Notes: generated from the sequence alone by a model not told the origin. 15,946 bases of DNA from an uncultured Lachnospiraceae bacterium (GCA_910577675.1 CAJTOR010000032.1:1-15946), one strand, 5' to 3'. Numbered from the stretch's first letter, positions 1 through 7,687 are shown. Numbers and translations are program-made.

Positions 1-60
1 ACCGGGCGGATTCCGGACTTGCACCGGTTAGAAACGTGCGCCGCCGGGCGCACAAATAAA
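1..60 (+). CDS. Possible C-terminal end of an unidentified plus-strand gene (partial)
   Basis: An open frame enters from the left edge, reads ...ADSGLAPVRNVRRRAHK and stops at TAA (58-60). The stop falls exactly where a terminator stem begins, which is how a real gene end often looks, and the frame would converge on the MGMT gene. Nineteen residues are too few to name a family. The same stretch folds into a strong hairpin (GTGCGCC 36-42 with GGCGCAC 47-53), so it could be structured non-coding sequence instead. Low confidence. Confidence 0.3.
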
Positions 61-99
61 ATGCCGTCCGGATTCCTACAGATTCCAACGGCATTTTTT
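58..99. terminator. Bidirectional rho-independent terminator
   Basis: A perfect 10-bp inverted repeat, AAAATGCCGT (58-67) and ACGGCATTTT (88-97), encloses a 20-nt loop. The plus strand continues with further T's and the minus strand reads TTTTATTTG, so it can serve both directions. The stop codon of the minus-strand MGMT gene (76-78) lies inside the loop, and the TAA of the possible plus-strand frame lies at the left stem. Confidence 0.6.
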
Positions 100-378
100 C
101 ATATCCACCCTCCCGCCAAGAAAACTTACTCCCTCCCTGCAAAGCAGCTCCTTCTGCTCATAAAAATGTGGGGCAAGCCTGCCCGCCTGGTTCACCACAC
201 GATGGCAGGGATATTTCCCGTAATACTCTGACATACCAAGAACCTTGCCCACCAACCTCGCATTTTTATCGCGGCCAATCAGCCTTGCAATCTGCCCGTA
301 GGTAGCAACACACCCCTCAGGAATTTCCCCCACCACCGACAATATTTCGTAAATCAGTTCCTCTGTAAGTACGGACAT
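76..378 (-). CDS. MGMT-family (O6-alkylguanine DNA alkyltransferase-like) protein, single-domain
   Basis: The 100-aa protein is essentially just the DNA-binding/active-site domain of O6-methylguanine-DNA methyltransferases (PF01035 type). Visible hallmarks are the helix-turn-helix segment VATYGQIARLIG (residues 24-35), the arginine-finger segment NARLVGKVL (39-47) and the acceptor motif PCHRVVN, with Cys58 as the alkyl acceptor. Full Ada/Ogt proteins are about 160-180 aa and carry an N-terminal domain that is absent here. Alkyltransferase-like (ATL) proteins are of this short size but usually carry Trp instead of Cys (PWHR). This one therefore has ATL length with the catalytic Cys kept, and either direct repair or damage sensing is possible. 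The ATG is preceded by GGAGGG. A small hairpin (GCCGC/GCGGC) lies just upstream of that site. The 58-aa DUF6774-like gene is 57 bp upstream on the same strand. Confidence 0.85.
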   Translation of the reverse strand: MSVLTEELIYEILSVVGEIPEGCVATYGQIARLIGRDKNARLVGKVLGMSEYYGKYPCHRVVNQAGRLAPHFYEQKELLCREGVSFLGGRVDMKKCRWNL

Positions 379-435
379 TTTAACCCTCCATGCCGCTTTG
401 GGCGGCTCATCTTGTTATTTACTTTTGTTATTCAT

Positions 436-612
436 CTATTTCTCCCCACACTTTTTCCGACTGCAATTTTCCTCGTTCACCAACATCATATGCAGCGTTT
501 CCCCCAACTGGACTAGCACAGCGGACAAAATTTCCATCTCCTCCCTGCTGCTGCATTTTGAGATAATACAGGCGATCGAAGACACATAGGCAACCAATTC
601 ACAGGAATTCAT
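436..612 (-). CDS. Small DUF6774-like protein (58 aa)
   Basis: The ATG at 612 opens a 58-codon frame beginning MNSCELVAYVSSIACIISKC and ending RKKCGEK. It is preceded by AAGGGG six bases before the start. The opening MNSCELV and the core EILSAVLVQLGETL match what I recall of the DUF6774 family, short proteins of unknown function in Lachnospiraceae and related Clostridia; the assignment is from memory. Four Cys fall in the first half or so (residues 4, 15, 20, 50 overall), and the middle is amphipathic helix-like. There is no signal peptide and no clear membrane span. It lies upstream of the MGMT-like gene in the same direction and may be cotranscribed. An overlapping plus-strand frame is its antisense shadow. 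Confidence 0.75.
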   Translation of the reverse strand: MNSCELVAYVSSIACIISKCSSREEMEILSAVLVQLGETLHMMLVNEENCSRKKCGEK

Positions 613-790
613 AACAACCCCTTTTCAGCGCTGCTGTATAAAACAATACTTGGCTGCGCGATAATTTATCTATTCAATCCTATGATTCCCGCGGCAGTAT
701 GTTCCAAAATTAAATAAAAAACCAGTAAAAATTTATCCAATTATTTGAAAGCATCAAAGAATCTTTTAACACTCATAACTTTTTCTCTAA

Positions 791-1024
791 TTATACATAA
801 AGTCCCTGTTTAAAAATTATCTCAAAACCTGATTTTCTGTACAGTGAAACCGCCGGTTCCAATGTGATCCGGGTATCTAAAAACAGTTTGCCATATCCCT
901 GTTCCCTTGCGTGGTTTTCGAGCGCGGTAAGCAACATTTTTGAGATTCCCCGCCCACTAATCTGTTTCATATCATACCCGGACAGATCTGAAAATTTCAG
1001 CATACAAACATCTATCATCCTCAC
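791..1024 (-). pseudogene. GNAT N-acetyltransferase remnant (C-terminal half)
   Basis: The frame contains the acetyl-CoA-binding segment of GNAT enzymes (GRGISKMLLTALENHAREQGY, here in pieces) followed by LFLDT and VSLYRKSGF, the usual strand-helix-strand end of the fold. Complete GNAT domains are about 140-170 aa. Here only about 50 recognisable residues remain, and everything before them (VCMLKFSDLSGY...) does not read as GNAT. The start is a GTG with no convincing ribosome binding site, and the frame opens just downstream of the xylanase terminator. The tail ends abruptly at KQGLYV without the usual final strand. A small functional protein cannot be excluded, but a decayed fragment fits better. 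Confidence 0.5.
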
Positions 1025-1035
1025 GCCATACCCAT

Positions 1036-1075
1036 AAAAATACTGGGAAACGACATATTATAATCGTCGTTTCCC
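1036..1075 (-). terminator. Terminator of the xylanase transcript
   Basis: A perfect 10-bp stem, GGGAAACGAC (1045-1054) with GTCGTTTCCC (1066-1075), has an 11-nt A+T-only-plus-C loop. On the minus strand it is followed by AGTATTTTTATG. It lies 27 bp past the xylanase stop and closes the xylan cluster. Confidence 0.75.
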
Positions 1076-1101
1076 GTCTGTTTCCATTACTTATTTCTTT
1101 T

Positions 1102-2394
1102 TTATAAATCAATTGCCAATACTGACTCATCCTGTAATACACCATAAAATGCACGTTTAGGATTGCCCTCCTCATCAAATAAAAGAGCATGTTCCCCCGC
1201 TCTCCATCCCCCGCTGGCAGGACGATCCGTATAGCCCCAGAATGTCATAGACGTAAAGTTCAACCCGTTGTTGACCAGTTTCTGCAATCCGAGCATCAAA
1301 GACTTTAATTTGCGCGCCTGCTTCTCCAGATTCTCCTCCGTCGCCTCCTGCCCAATGCCAAGATCAAATTCGGTGATCTGCACCTCGTACCCTGCCTGGC
1401 AGAACTTGCGCACGGTTGGGATCAGCGTCAGATCCAACACGTCGGTGATGCTGACATGGGACTGCATCCCGATCCCGTCAATCAGCCCTTCCTCCTTGAC
1501 CTTTTGCAGACCATCAATGATCCGGTCTGCTTTAAACGTTGTATTGTAGTCATTATAAAACAGCTTCATGTAGTCCGGCGCATACTGCCTTGCATAGTAA
1601 AACGCGTAGTATATATAATCCTCTCCGAGCAGGTCATACCAATAATTCGGCACTACGTCGTTAGGCTCCAAAACACCGTTCGGATTCGTATCGGAAGGCA
1701 TTCCGTTAAACGCCTCATTCACCACATCCACCGCATAAATCAGCCCCGGATATTCCGTATCAAAATAGGTTAGTACCTGACGGATATAGCTCTCCATACG
1801 CGCAAGCATCACCTCGCGGCTCACATACTCTCCCTCATCCGTATAGTCCTCGGTAAAGAACCAGCGCGGGGTCTGCGCGTGCCATACAAGCGTGTGAAGC
1901 CGGATCTTGATGTCATTTTCCAGCGCGCGCAGCACCGCCGCATTGCTCCTCGAAAAATCGACCACCGGCTCCTTGTAGGTGGAGCCATCCGCCAACCCGT
2001 CCTGGCTCTCCTTCTGGCGCAGGATCGCGTCCGGTTTCATCTCGTTCTCACAGGTAAAACTGTTAAAATTAGCTGTGATCGTATCTTTGATTTCTTCCCA
2101 GTTATTAAAATCACTCGGATTCAACGCAATCCCCATATAGAAATCATCCTTGTAAAGATCGAGGAAATTATCCGCAGCCGGTGCCTTGGTCGGCTCCGGT
2201 GCCTTAGTTGGCTCCTTGGTTGCTTCCGGCGTTATCTCAGGCGTTACATCCCCCGTAATATCTGTTTCCTGGTCTTTCATATCCACAGGGGTCGGAGTTG
2301 CATTCTCCTCCTGCTTACCTCCCCCACAGCCCACAAGCATAACTGCGGCAGCAACTGCAAAAAACAATTTTCTTATTCTCATACTAATAACCAT
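1102..2394 (-). CDS. GH10 endo-1,4-beta-xylanase, surface lipoprotein
   Basis: Predicted to hydrolyse internal beta-1,4 bonds of xylan on the outer face of the membrane. From the ATG at 2394, a basic hydrophobic signal peptide ends in the lipobox LVGC (lipid-attached Cys23). A Thr/Pro/Glu-rich spacer follows (about 33-75) and then a complete GH10 barrel. Visible GH10 signatures are HTLVWHAQTPRWFF, the acid/base motif VVNEAF (Glu227), the nucleophile motif ITEFD (Glu342) and the C-terminal FWGYTDRP...LLFDEEGNPKRAF. A start at 2382 (MRIRKLF) is also possible; GAGG sits six bases before 2394, so I chose that. The frame stays open to 2454 but no better ribosome binding site supports that start. 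The gene lies 70 bp downstream of the GH43 gene, in the same direction, and ends at a clear terminator, so it is probably the last gene of the unit. Confidence 0.95.
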   Translation of the reverse strand: MVISMRIRKLFFAVAAAVMLVGCGGGKQEENATPTPVDMKDQETDITGDVTPEITPEATKEPTKAPEPTKAPAADNFLDLYKDDFYMGIALNPSDFNNWEEIKDTITANFNSFTCENEMKPDAILRQKESQDGLADGSTYKEPVVDFSRSNAAVLRALENDIKIRLHTLVWHAQTPRWFFTEDYTDEGEYVSREVMLARMESYIRQVLTYFDTEYPGLIYAVDVVNEAFNGMPSDTNPNGVLEPNDVVPNYWYDLLGEDYIYYAFYYARQYAPDYMKLFYNDYNTTFKADRIIDGLQKVKEEGLIDGIGMQSHVSITDVLDLTLIPTVRKFCQAGYEVQITEFDLGIGQEATEENLEKQARKLKSLMLGLQKLVNNGLNFTSMTFWGYTDRPASGGWRAGEHALLFDEEGNPKRAFYGVLQDESVLAIDL

Positions 2395-2464
2395 TCCTTC
2401 CCTCAACCTGCGGACTATAAGCCGCAGGCAAAAATTTTCCTTCCCTGTAATCAAAAATGCTTAT

Positions 2465-4363
2465 CTACCTGCTCACAACCACTTTTGTTTTCACCCAGGT
2501 AAGCTCCGGTTTCAGGTCACGTTCCTCTGTCATATCAAGCACCGGGAACCCCGCCCTGTTAAAATGCAGACGGCGCAGGCCGCTTGAGCGCTCGCCGTTC
2601 ACTCCCCGCCTTGCATGGTAGACAAACCAGAAAATACCATCCTCATCCTCCACAAAAGAATTGTGCCCCGGTCCGAATTCGCCCCATCTCGACTGTGCTG
2701 CCATAACACCTTTTTCGCTGACATCCGACGGGACACTCCTTGATGACAACAGCGGGCAATTTTCTTTCAGCCAGTTTTCCGGATTTAGAAGATCATCGCC
2801 CTCCCTTGCCGAAAGCAACCCTGTTACATAGGTGGAATCCACCGCAGCACTTGAGAAGGTCATATAAACCATCCCATCCCTCTTAATCACAAACGGTCCC
2901 TCATCCACAAAGGTATGGTTGTTTGCCCAGCCATATTCCGGCTTTGACAAAAGCACTGGCTCGGAGGCAAGCTGCCACGGTTTATCCGGGTTAAGGGCTG
3001 CAATATAGAGCCATGCGCCCTGGTCAACCGGGAAGAACTGTCTCTGCGACCAGCACACATAATGTACGCCCGCCGACTCAAATTCCGTCATGTCAAGCGT
3101 AATCCCCTGTTCGCCGTAGAGCATGCTTCCATCTTGTTTCTCCACGCGAACCGGCATCTCCCAGTCCTCGCAACGCATCGGATTTCCGCCCGGTTTTAAC
3201 GCCATCACATGACTCTGTTCTTTTTCAAACGGTCCGGGTGTACCCGCATGGAATATGTAGAGCCTATCCTTTATAATATGAAATTCCGGTGCCCATAAAA
3301 GCCCCTTTAAATGTGGGTACATCCGCGTATCAAGAATCTTTATTTCCTGCGCTGTAATTAGCCCAGGAATCGTATCCGCCTCGCGTATATACAGGGAATT
3401 ATTCCCGTCCGCATCATTTGTCGCAATAAAATAATATTTTCCGTTCCACTTCCCGATGCATGGATCAGCCCGATCCCACGCAACCGGAAATGGAAAATGT
3501 TCCTGATGCACTTTCCCGTATACTTCGTATTCGCCCTCCCTGTCAAAATCAACAGAATCCGCGTACCAGTCCACCTTTTTTTCCATACAAGAACCGTCGC
3601 TGTAACATGCCACGGCACGCACTTCTTCAAGTTCCTGCCTGCTTTTTACGAAAACGCACTCCGGCACATTATTTGCCGTATTAACCGGGGTCAGGAAGCG
3701 GCATTTTAAACGCTCCGCCTGCTCTTTTGATATTTCAATTATATTTCCCGGAACTGCCCCCTTCACTTGACTTTGTATCGCGGCGCATTCCTCCTGCGTA
3801 AACTTTCCAAACATGTAACGATTCGGAAGCATGCTCTCCGTTATCTGCTTTTCCTCACATTCTTCTGAATCGGTAAATTCCTTTACACCATACTCTGCAA
3901 TATTCTCCTCATCGGAACTTTTTACTCCGGTATCACCCTGCATCTGGGCAATCGCATACCGCATAACGGTACCCCCCTCACGAAGCACAGTTTCCGCCTC
4001 CGTCCCCATGCCCCACGCGCCAAGTTCCTGATAGTGGATCAGGTCATCGCTGCGAAACGCGACCGCCAGTTCCCGAAGTTCCTGATCAAGGCTTCCATCC
4101 ACCTCGACCCTCTTTGCCAGCACACCAAACGAGCCGTCCGGTCTCTGAAATACCGAAGGCTTCTTTAAACCCTTCGCATGAAGCGTACCGTCCTCTCTTG
4201 ACACTGCCTTCATGTACAAAATTCCCGAATTGTGGTTTAGCGGGATAAAATGCTCCCCGTCCTCACATAGCGCAAGATGCATACTGTACGCAAGTTTTTC
4301 CGAATAAACGGAATCCTCCTCTGGCTGCCTGGTATAGCAGAGCAGATAATACTTTTTATCCAT
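2465..4363 (-). CDS. GH43-family glycosidase with extra N-terminal propeller-like half (beta-xylosidase / arabinofuranosidase type)
   Basis: The 632-aa protein has no signal peptide, so a cytoplasmic location is inferred. The C-terminal half (about 290-625) is a GH43 five-bladed propeller. The general base is probably Asp300 (RADPCIGKW), the pKa-modulating Asp is Asp424 (ITLDMTEF) and the general acid is Glu488 (VDEGPF); WAPE (357-360) and GPGHNSF (564-570) are further family marks. The N-terminal part (1-135) resembles a partial GH43-like propeller without the catalytic triad, and residues 230-290 look like an Ig-like domain (ACYSDGS...VDWYADS). A Glu-rich segment (about 150-200) links them. 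Likely substrates are xylo-oligosaccharides or their arabinose side chains; the sequence alone does not settle which. The ATG follows GGAGGAAG. The gene sits between the esterase (96 bp upstream) and the xylanase (70 bp downstream). Confidence 0.9.
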   Translation of the reverse strand: MDKKYYLLCYTRQPEEDSVYSEKLAYSMHLALCEDGEHFIPLNHNSGILYMKAVSREDGTLHAKGLKKPSVFQRPDGSFGVLAKRVEVDGSLDQELRELAVAFRSDDLIHYQELGAWGMGTEAETVLREGGTVMRYAIAQMQGDTGVKSSDEENIAEYGVKEFTDSEECEEKQITESMLPNRYMFGKFTQEECAAIQSQVKGAVPGNIIEISKEQAERLKCRFLTPVNTANNVPECVFVKSRQELEEVRAVACYSDGSCMEKKVDWYADSVDFDREGEYEVYGKVHQEHFPFPVAWDRADPCIGKWNGKYYFIATNDADGNNSLYIREADTIPGLITAQEIKILDTRMYPHLKGLLWAPEFHIIKDRLYIFHAGTPGPFEKEQSHVMALKPGGNPMRCEDWEMPVRVEKQDGSMLYGEQGITLDMTEFESAGVHYVCWSQRQFFPVDQGAWLYIAALNPDKPWQLASEPVLLSKPEYGWANNHTFVDEGPFVIKRDGMVYMTFSSAAVDSTYVTGLLSAREGDDLLNPENWLKENCPLLSSRSVPSDVSEKGVMAAQSRWGEFGPGHNSFVEDEDGIFWFVYHARRGVNGERSSGLRRLHFNRAGFPVLDMTEERDLKPELTWVKTKVVVSR

Positions 4364-4459
4364 TTTCTTCCTCCTCTCATTTTCTCGAAACTGTGCGGAA
4401 AAATTCTCCGCATAACTTAAAATCTCTACTTTCGATTCCCGGTAAATTGAAAATTTACA

Positions 4460-5263
4460 TCAGTTCCCCAACATCCATTTAATTGCGGGTTCAAGTTTCG
4501 CATCCCAGAACTGCATATTGTGGCTTCCCGGTCCCTCCTCATAAAGTACCGGAATCTCCTCTTTCTTCAAAAATTCGCAGAATGCACGGTTTCTCTCAAG
4601 CAGAAAATCTTCCGTCCCGCACGCCATATAGATTCCTGGAATTTCCTTATTCTCACTCTTTAATTTGAGCACAAGCGTTTCCGGGTTCGCGTCACTCTCC
4701 TCCACCCGGTCAAGATCACCAAAGCAGAGATGGTAATACTCATAATTTGCCACGCCATTATCCTGCCCCGGCTTCATTCCTGCAATCTCATGAATCAGCA
4801 GAGCGGAGGACATCGCCGCAACCTTCCCGAAGTTTTCCGGGAACGCAAACGCCGTGTGAAGCGCGCCGAAACCGCCCATGGAAAGCCCGCCGATAAAGGT
4901 ATCTTCCGCCCCTTTTGCAAGCCCAAAAACCTTCCTCATATAATCGACCAGCTCGCTGCCGACAAAATCACAATATTTGCGCCCTGTCGCAGCACCATTT
5001 AAGTAAAACCCGTTTTCCCCGCTTGGGAAGACTACTGCAAGATTATACTTCTCCGCCAGGAAACGGATGGAACTGCCGTAGAGCCACTCCCCGGAATTGT
5101 TGGTGTAACCGTGCAGCAAAAACAAGGTTTTTGTCGGCCTCCCATAATGCGGATTTTTCTTTGACTCCTGCGTCGGAAAACGCAACCCATCCGGCAAATA
5201 CACCTGAAATGTAACTGGCCGCATCAGACATCCCGAAAAAAATTCGATACTTAATGTTGACAT
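4460..5263 (-). CDS. Alpha/beta-hydrolase esterase, CE1 / tributyrin-esterase type
   Basis: The 267-aa serine esterase has a nucleophile elbow GLSMGG (Ser128), an oxyanion-region HGYTNN, acid Asp219 in CGTEDF and His248 in GPGSHNMQFW. This layout matches esterase-D/CE1-like enzymes that remove acetyl or feruloyl groups. Next to GH43 and GH10 genes, deacetylation or deferuloylation of xylan fragments is the natural reading, though the acyl group is not determined. There is no signal peptide, so it probably acts inside the cell. I chose the ATG at 5263 because GGAGGG lies seven bases before it; a TTG at 5278 overlaps that ribosome binding site and is rejected. A hairpin with a G-U pair (ACCGCAG/CTGTGGT, about 5299-5321) lies in its leader. 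The promoter is about 160 bp upstream. Confidence 0.9.
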   Translation of the reverse strand: MSTLSIEFFSGCLMRPVTFQVYLPDGLRFPTQESKKNPHYGRPTKTLFLLHGYTNNSGEWLYGSSIRFLAEKYNLAVVFPSGENGFYLNGAATGRKYCDFVGSELVDYMRKVFGLAKGAEDTFIGGLSMGGFGALHTAFAFPENFGKVAAMSSALLIHEIAGMKPGQDNGVANYEYYHLCFGDLDRVEESDANPETLVLKLKSENKEIPGIYMACGTEDFLLERNRAFCEFLKKEEIPVLYEEGPGSHNMQFWDAKLEPAIKWMLGN

Positions 5264-5409
5264 GTGTAAACCCTCCAAATTTCATATTTGTGCATACCAC
5301 AGTCAAAAAACTGCGGTCGTGCTACCACAAAAATACAACAACTATAAATACTACTTTTTAAACTGCGCCCGCACACAGACTACCAAGTTGCAGCCACCTT
5401 ATTAAAATT

Positions 5410-5428
5410 TAATGTCCTGTGGACATTA
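5410..5428. promoter_or_regulatory. Palindromic operator candidate over the -10 box and start site
   Basis: TAATGTCC (5410-5417), TGT, GGACATTA (5421-5428) is a perfect 8+3+8 palindrome. Its upstream arm includes four bases of the TATAAT box and the rest covers the probable transcription start. That position suits a repressor controlling the xylan genes. The regulator is not in the window and the motif is not one I can name. Confidence 0.45.
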
Positions 5429-5454
5429 TACCGAAAAACAGGTGCTCCCATCAA
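5425..5454 (-). promoter_or_regulatory. Probable sigma-A promoter of the esterase-GH43-xylanase unit
   Basis: On the minus strand, TTGATG (5454-5449), an 18-bp spacer and a perfect TATAAT (5430-5425) form a reasonable promoter. It starts just inside the end of the upstream unknown gene's spacer and points to the esterase, leaving a leader of about 160 nt. Confidence 0.5.
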
Positions 5455-5466
5455 TGATATATCCTG

Positions 5467-6513
5467 TTAAGTCGCTGATTTATCCGGCACTTTTGCTTCC
5501 TGCCAAGTATTGTTTTCAATATATTTAAAAAGAAAACTCAATATTTCCATTGTGCAGTCCACAACCCTATTGTGTGCATACTTCCTGTTTATAGAAAAAT
5601 TCCCGAAATAACCCCAGGGATCTTTTATCTGCGGTCCATAGTCCCAAATACCATCCTTATTCCGGTTATCAAGAAGCCATTCCACCACATGGGAAAGATA
5701 CCGCGCCCCGCCGCGGAACTGGTTGATAAAATTGAATGAATGAAACCACCTTCTAGTCTTTGATCCCACAAATTCCTCCGGCAGTTTCTCAGGGCATTCC
5801 GCCCAAAAATAACCGTTGTGGTATGCCCCCTCCCCAAGATGGCAAAGCATCGCCTCCTCGATGCCCCTGCCTAGCTGCCCGCGGCGCTTTAATAAAAGCC
5901 CCGGCTGCATCGGCACAAGTCTTGCCTCGCGCGTCAGAAAAACCTCATGCTGCGCTGCCCGATCGCGCTCATAGGAATATTCCCCATCCTCGTAAGCCCG
6001 ACCCGCAATATAATTCCACTGCGCTATGGTGCTGTCACAGATTGGATTGTTCGGGCGGATTGCCTCAATCTGTTCGCAGACCTCCGCTGTCTGCCACGGA
6101 TTGGCGCGCTCATTTTTTTCAGAACATTTTGCTTTGATCGTCCCGTCAAGAATCCCCTCCAAATAATCATTCGCAAGCATCAAAATATCCCTGTCATCAT
6201 AAGTAAGCCCAATATAAAGGCAGCGCCGTATAGCGGTCTGTGAGGTCGGAAATACAGCCTTTACACTGTAATCTTTTGAGCGAAACTGTCCCCATCCGCC
6301 CTTAATATCCTGCTCATTATAGAGCTGCTCCACAATATCGCTGTGCAGAAATTCCCCGTGCAGCCGCTTTATCCGCTCCGTATCCGGCGCTTCCCCGACA
6401 AGCTGCAATATCCGATATTTTACTGCCGGATAATCGCAAAAATCAAACAGCTTCATCGCAGCTTCACTTACAATTTTTTCCAGTACATCACCCGATATTT
6501 CCATATTCCCCAT
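5467..6513 (-). CDS. Unknown protein with alpha/alpha-toroid-like repeats
   Basis: I do not recognise a named family. The 348-aa protein has no signal peptide or membrane span. Two motifs, DIKGGWGQF (about 69-77) and KDGIWDYGP (about 292-300), resemble repeats of alpha/alpha-toroid proteins such as squalene-cyclase/prenyltransferase-like and related barrels, and the remainder looks helical. It is rich in Trp, Tyr and acidic residues, as carbohydrate-active proteins often are. It lies directly upstream of the esterase in the same direction, and its stop is 13 bp before the esterase's probable -35 box, so it may be the first gene of the xylan unit or separately transcribed. The start at 6513 has GGGGAAA about five bases upstream; ATG 6504 is an alternative. 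A role in xylan breakdown is inferred from position only. Confidence 0.75.
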   Translation of the reverse strand: MGNMEISGDVLEKIVSEAAMKLFDFCDYPAVKYRILQLVGEAPDTERIKRLHGEFLHSDIVEQLYNEQDIKGGWGQFRSKDYSVKAVFPTSQTAIRRCLYIGLTYDDRDILMLANDYLEGILDGTIKAKCSEKNERANPWQTAEVCEQIEAIRPNNPICDSTIAQWNYIAGRAYEDGEYSYERDRAAQHEVFLTREARLVPMQPGLLLKRRGQLGRGIEEAMLCHLGEGAYHNGYFWAECPEKLPEEFVGSKTRRWFHSFNFINQFRGGARYLSHVVEWLLDNRNKDGIWDYGPQIKDPWGYFGNFSINRKYAHNRVVDCTMEILSFLFKYIENNTWQEAKVPDKSAT

Positions 6514-6847
6514 CTCACTTTCCCCATTTTATAGTAATAATTAATAATAAAATTATATAATTCCCCTGATTCTGCCCGTATATCAATCCGTTCTTTCCTA
6601 AAAAAAAGTTCTTTCTTTCAAAAGGTGCATGTAAGCCCTTACTGTGCCCTAGTAGTTACAATCCCATAACCTTTAGGTCGCGGGCAGTTGATGTGTCAAA
6701 AAAAACGGCAATATTTAAGTTCCAACAATAAAATATCCGGAATAAATCAGACTCCGTTTTTCTATATCAATTATATCACTTCACAGCGATATTTGCAATT
6801 TATATGATAATTATTGTTTTACCAAATACATTGGAAAAAAGCAATCA
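6514..6847. other. Intergenic region between divergent genes
   Basis: This 334-bp spacer separates the minus-strand unknown gene from the plus-strand phosphatase. It contains an A+T-rich part (6536-6560, including the palindrome AATTATATAATT), runs of A near 6600 and 6697, and a more G+C-rich block (about 6625-6690). A perfect TTGACA on the minus strand (6699-6694) has no convincing -10 box at the right distance. I see no gene or strong hairpin. Confidence 0.4.
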
Positions 6848-6876
6848 TTGACTTCAAACAGCAAAACGGGTATAAT
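6848..6876 (+). promoter_or_regulatory. Strong sigma-A promoter of the histidine phosphatase gene
   Basis: TTGACT (6848-6853), exactly 17 bp, then TATAAT (6871-6876). Transcription would start near 6883, about 36 bases before the ATG. Confidence 0.85.
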
Positions 6877-6918
6877 ACTCCCAGCAAACAAACTTGCCGA
6901 AACTACAAGGAGATTCCT

Positions 6919-7542
6919 ATGAAAGTTCTACTTATACGCCACGGCGAAACTGACTGGAATATTGAAAAACGTATCCAGGGCAGAACCGACATCCCTTTAA
7001 ACGAAAACGGACGCGCGCAGGCTGATGCGCTTGCAGAAATACTCTCACAGCGCCCCGCGCCTGTTTCTGCACTATATACCAGCCCACTGACCCGCGCAAG
7101 TCAGACAGCCTTCGCCATCAGAAACAGGCTTGCCCTTTCCTGCCAGAGTGTTGAGGATCTGCGCGAAATAGGATTCGGACTCTGGGAAGGGCTTCGCTGG
7201 GATGAAGTGAAAACCCGCTATCCAAAAGAATTCGAAATCTGGTACGAAAACCGCCGTGATACGCGCCCTCCGGATGGGGAATCCTACCTTGATTTATTAA
7301 AGCGCCTTGTTCCTGCCCTGAAAAACATTATAAAAAACCATACAGATGATGGGGATATTATTATAGTCACGCACAGCGCCTGTATAATGTCGCTGCTTTC
7401 CCTGCTAAACAATACCCCACTCCACGAGATGGCAAAACGTTACCCCCTCTCCAACACCGCCATCGTAGAAATCAACCCTGACCAAATATCAAACTATTTC
7501 TGGCAAACAGGGCGAACATGGTCTTGGTCTGAAGCGGATTAA
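6919..7542 (+). CDS. Histidine phosphatase (phosphoglycerate mutase-like) family protein
   Basis: The 207-aa protein opens with the phosphohistidine motif LIRHGETDWN (catalytic His8). It has the conserved YTSPLTRA (Arg59), LREIGFGLWEG (acidic Glu83) and the second catalytic His152 in VTHSACIMSLL. Members of this branch are cofactor-independent-of-glycolysis phosphatases, such as GpmB-like or CobC/RNase H-linked types, acting on small phosphorylated metabolites; the substrate cannot be read from sequence. The ATG at 6919 follows AAGGAG by six bases. The frame stays open upstream to 6814, but that part contains the promoter itself and is not coding. The gene is monocistronic, with its own promoter and a terminator at 7655. 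Nothing next to it hints at a pathway. Confidence 0.9.
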   Translation: MKVLLIRHGETDWNIEKRIQGRTDIPLNENGRAQADALAEILSQRPAPVSALYTSPLTRASQTAFAIRNRLALSCQSVEDLREIGFGLWEGLRWDEVKTRYPKEFEIWYENRRDTRPPDGESYLDLLKRLVPALKNIIKNHTDDGDIIIVTHSACIMSLLSLLNNTPLHEMAKRYPLSNTAIVEINPDQISNYFWQTGRTWSWSEAD

Positions 7543-7654
7543 CCGGATTGTAGATCTCTATGGCGGATTTATCAACCGAAAAAACGAACCCGGTATTTTT
7601 GCCACTGAAATAATGTTGCCTCTTTAAAATAAATATACTTTCCTCCCACATTCT

Positions 7655-7687
7655 GTGCACGATTTTTTACATTTCGTGCACTTTTTT
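7655..7687 (+). terminator. Terminator of the histidine phosphatase gene
   Basis: A perfect 8-bp stem, GTGCACGA (7655-7662) with TCGTGCAC (7674-7681), has an 11-nt loop and is followed directly by six T's. It lies 112 bp after the stop codon. Confidence 0.85.

Noticed and set aside
398..589. Plus-strand 63-codon frame
   Set aside because: It is the antisense shadow of the 58-aa DUF6774-like gene, which has a good ribosome binding site.
972..1190. Minus-strand 72-codon frame
   Set aside because: It overlaps the end of the xylanase, the terminator and the GNAT remnant in a different frame and shows no domain.
1879..2502. 207-codon plus-strand frame opposite the xylanase
   Set aside because: It is antisense to a clearly recognised GH10 gene, is rich in Arg/His/Ile as shadow frames are, and has no ribosome binding site.
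6694..6699. Perfect TTGACA on the minus strand as a promoter for the unknown protein gene
   Set aside because: No -10 box with acceptable match lies 16-18 bp downstream.
6814..6918. Longer N-terminus for the histidine phosphatase
   Set aside because: This stretch holds the TTGACT-17-TATAAT promoter, and the family starts at MKVLLIRHG, right after AAGGAG.
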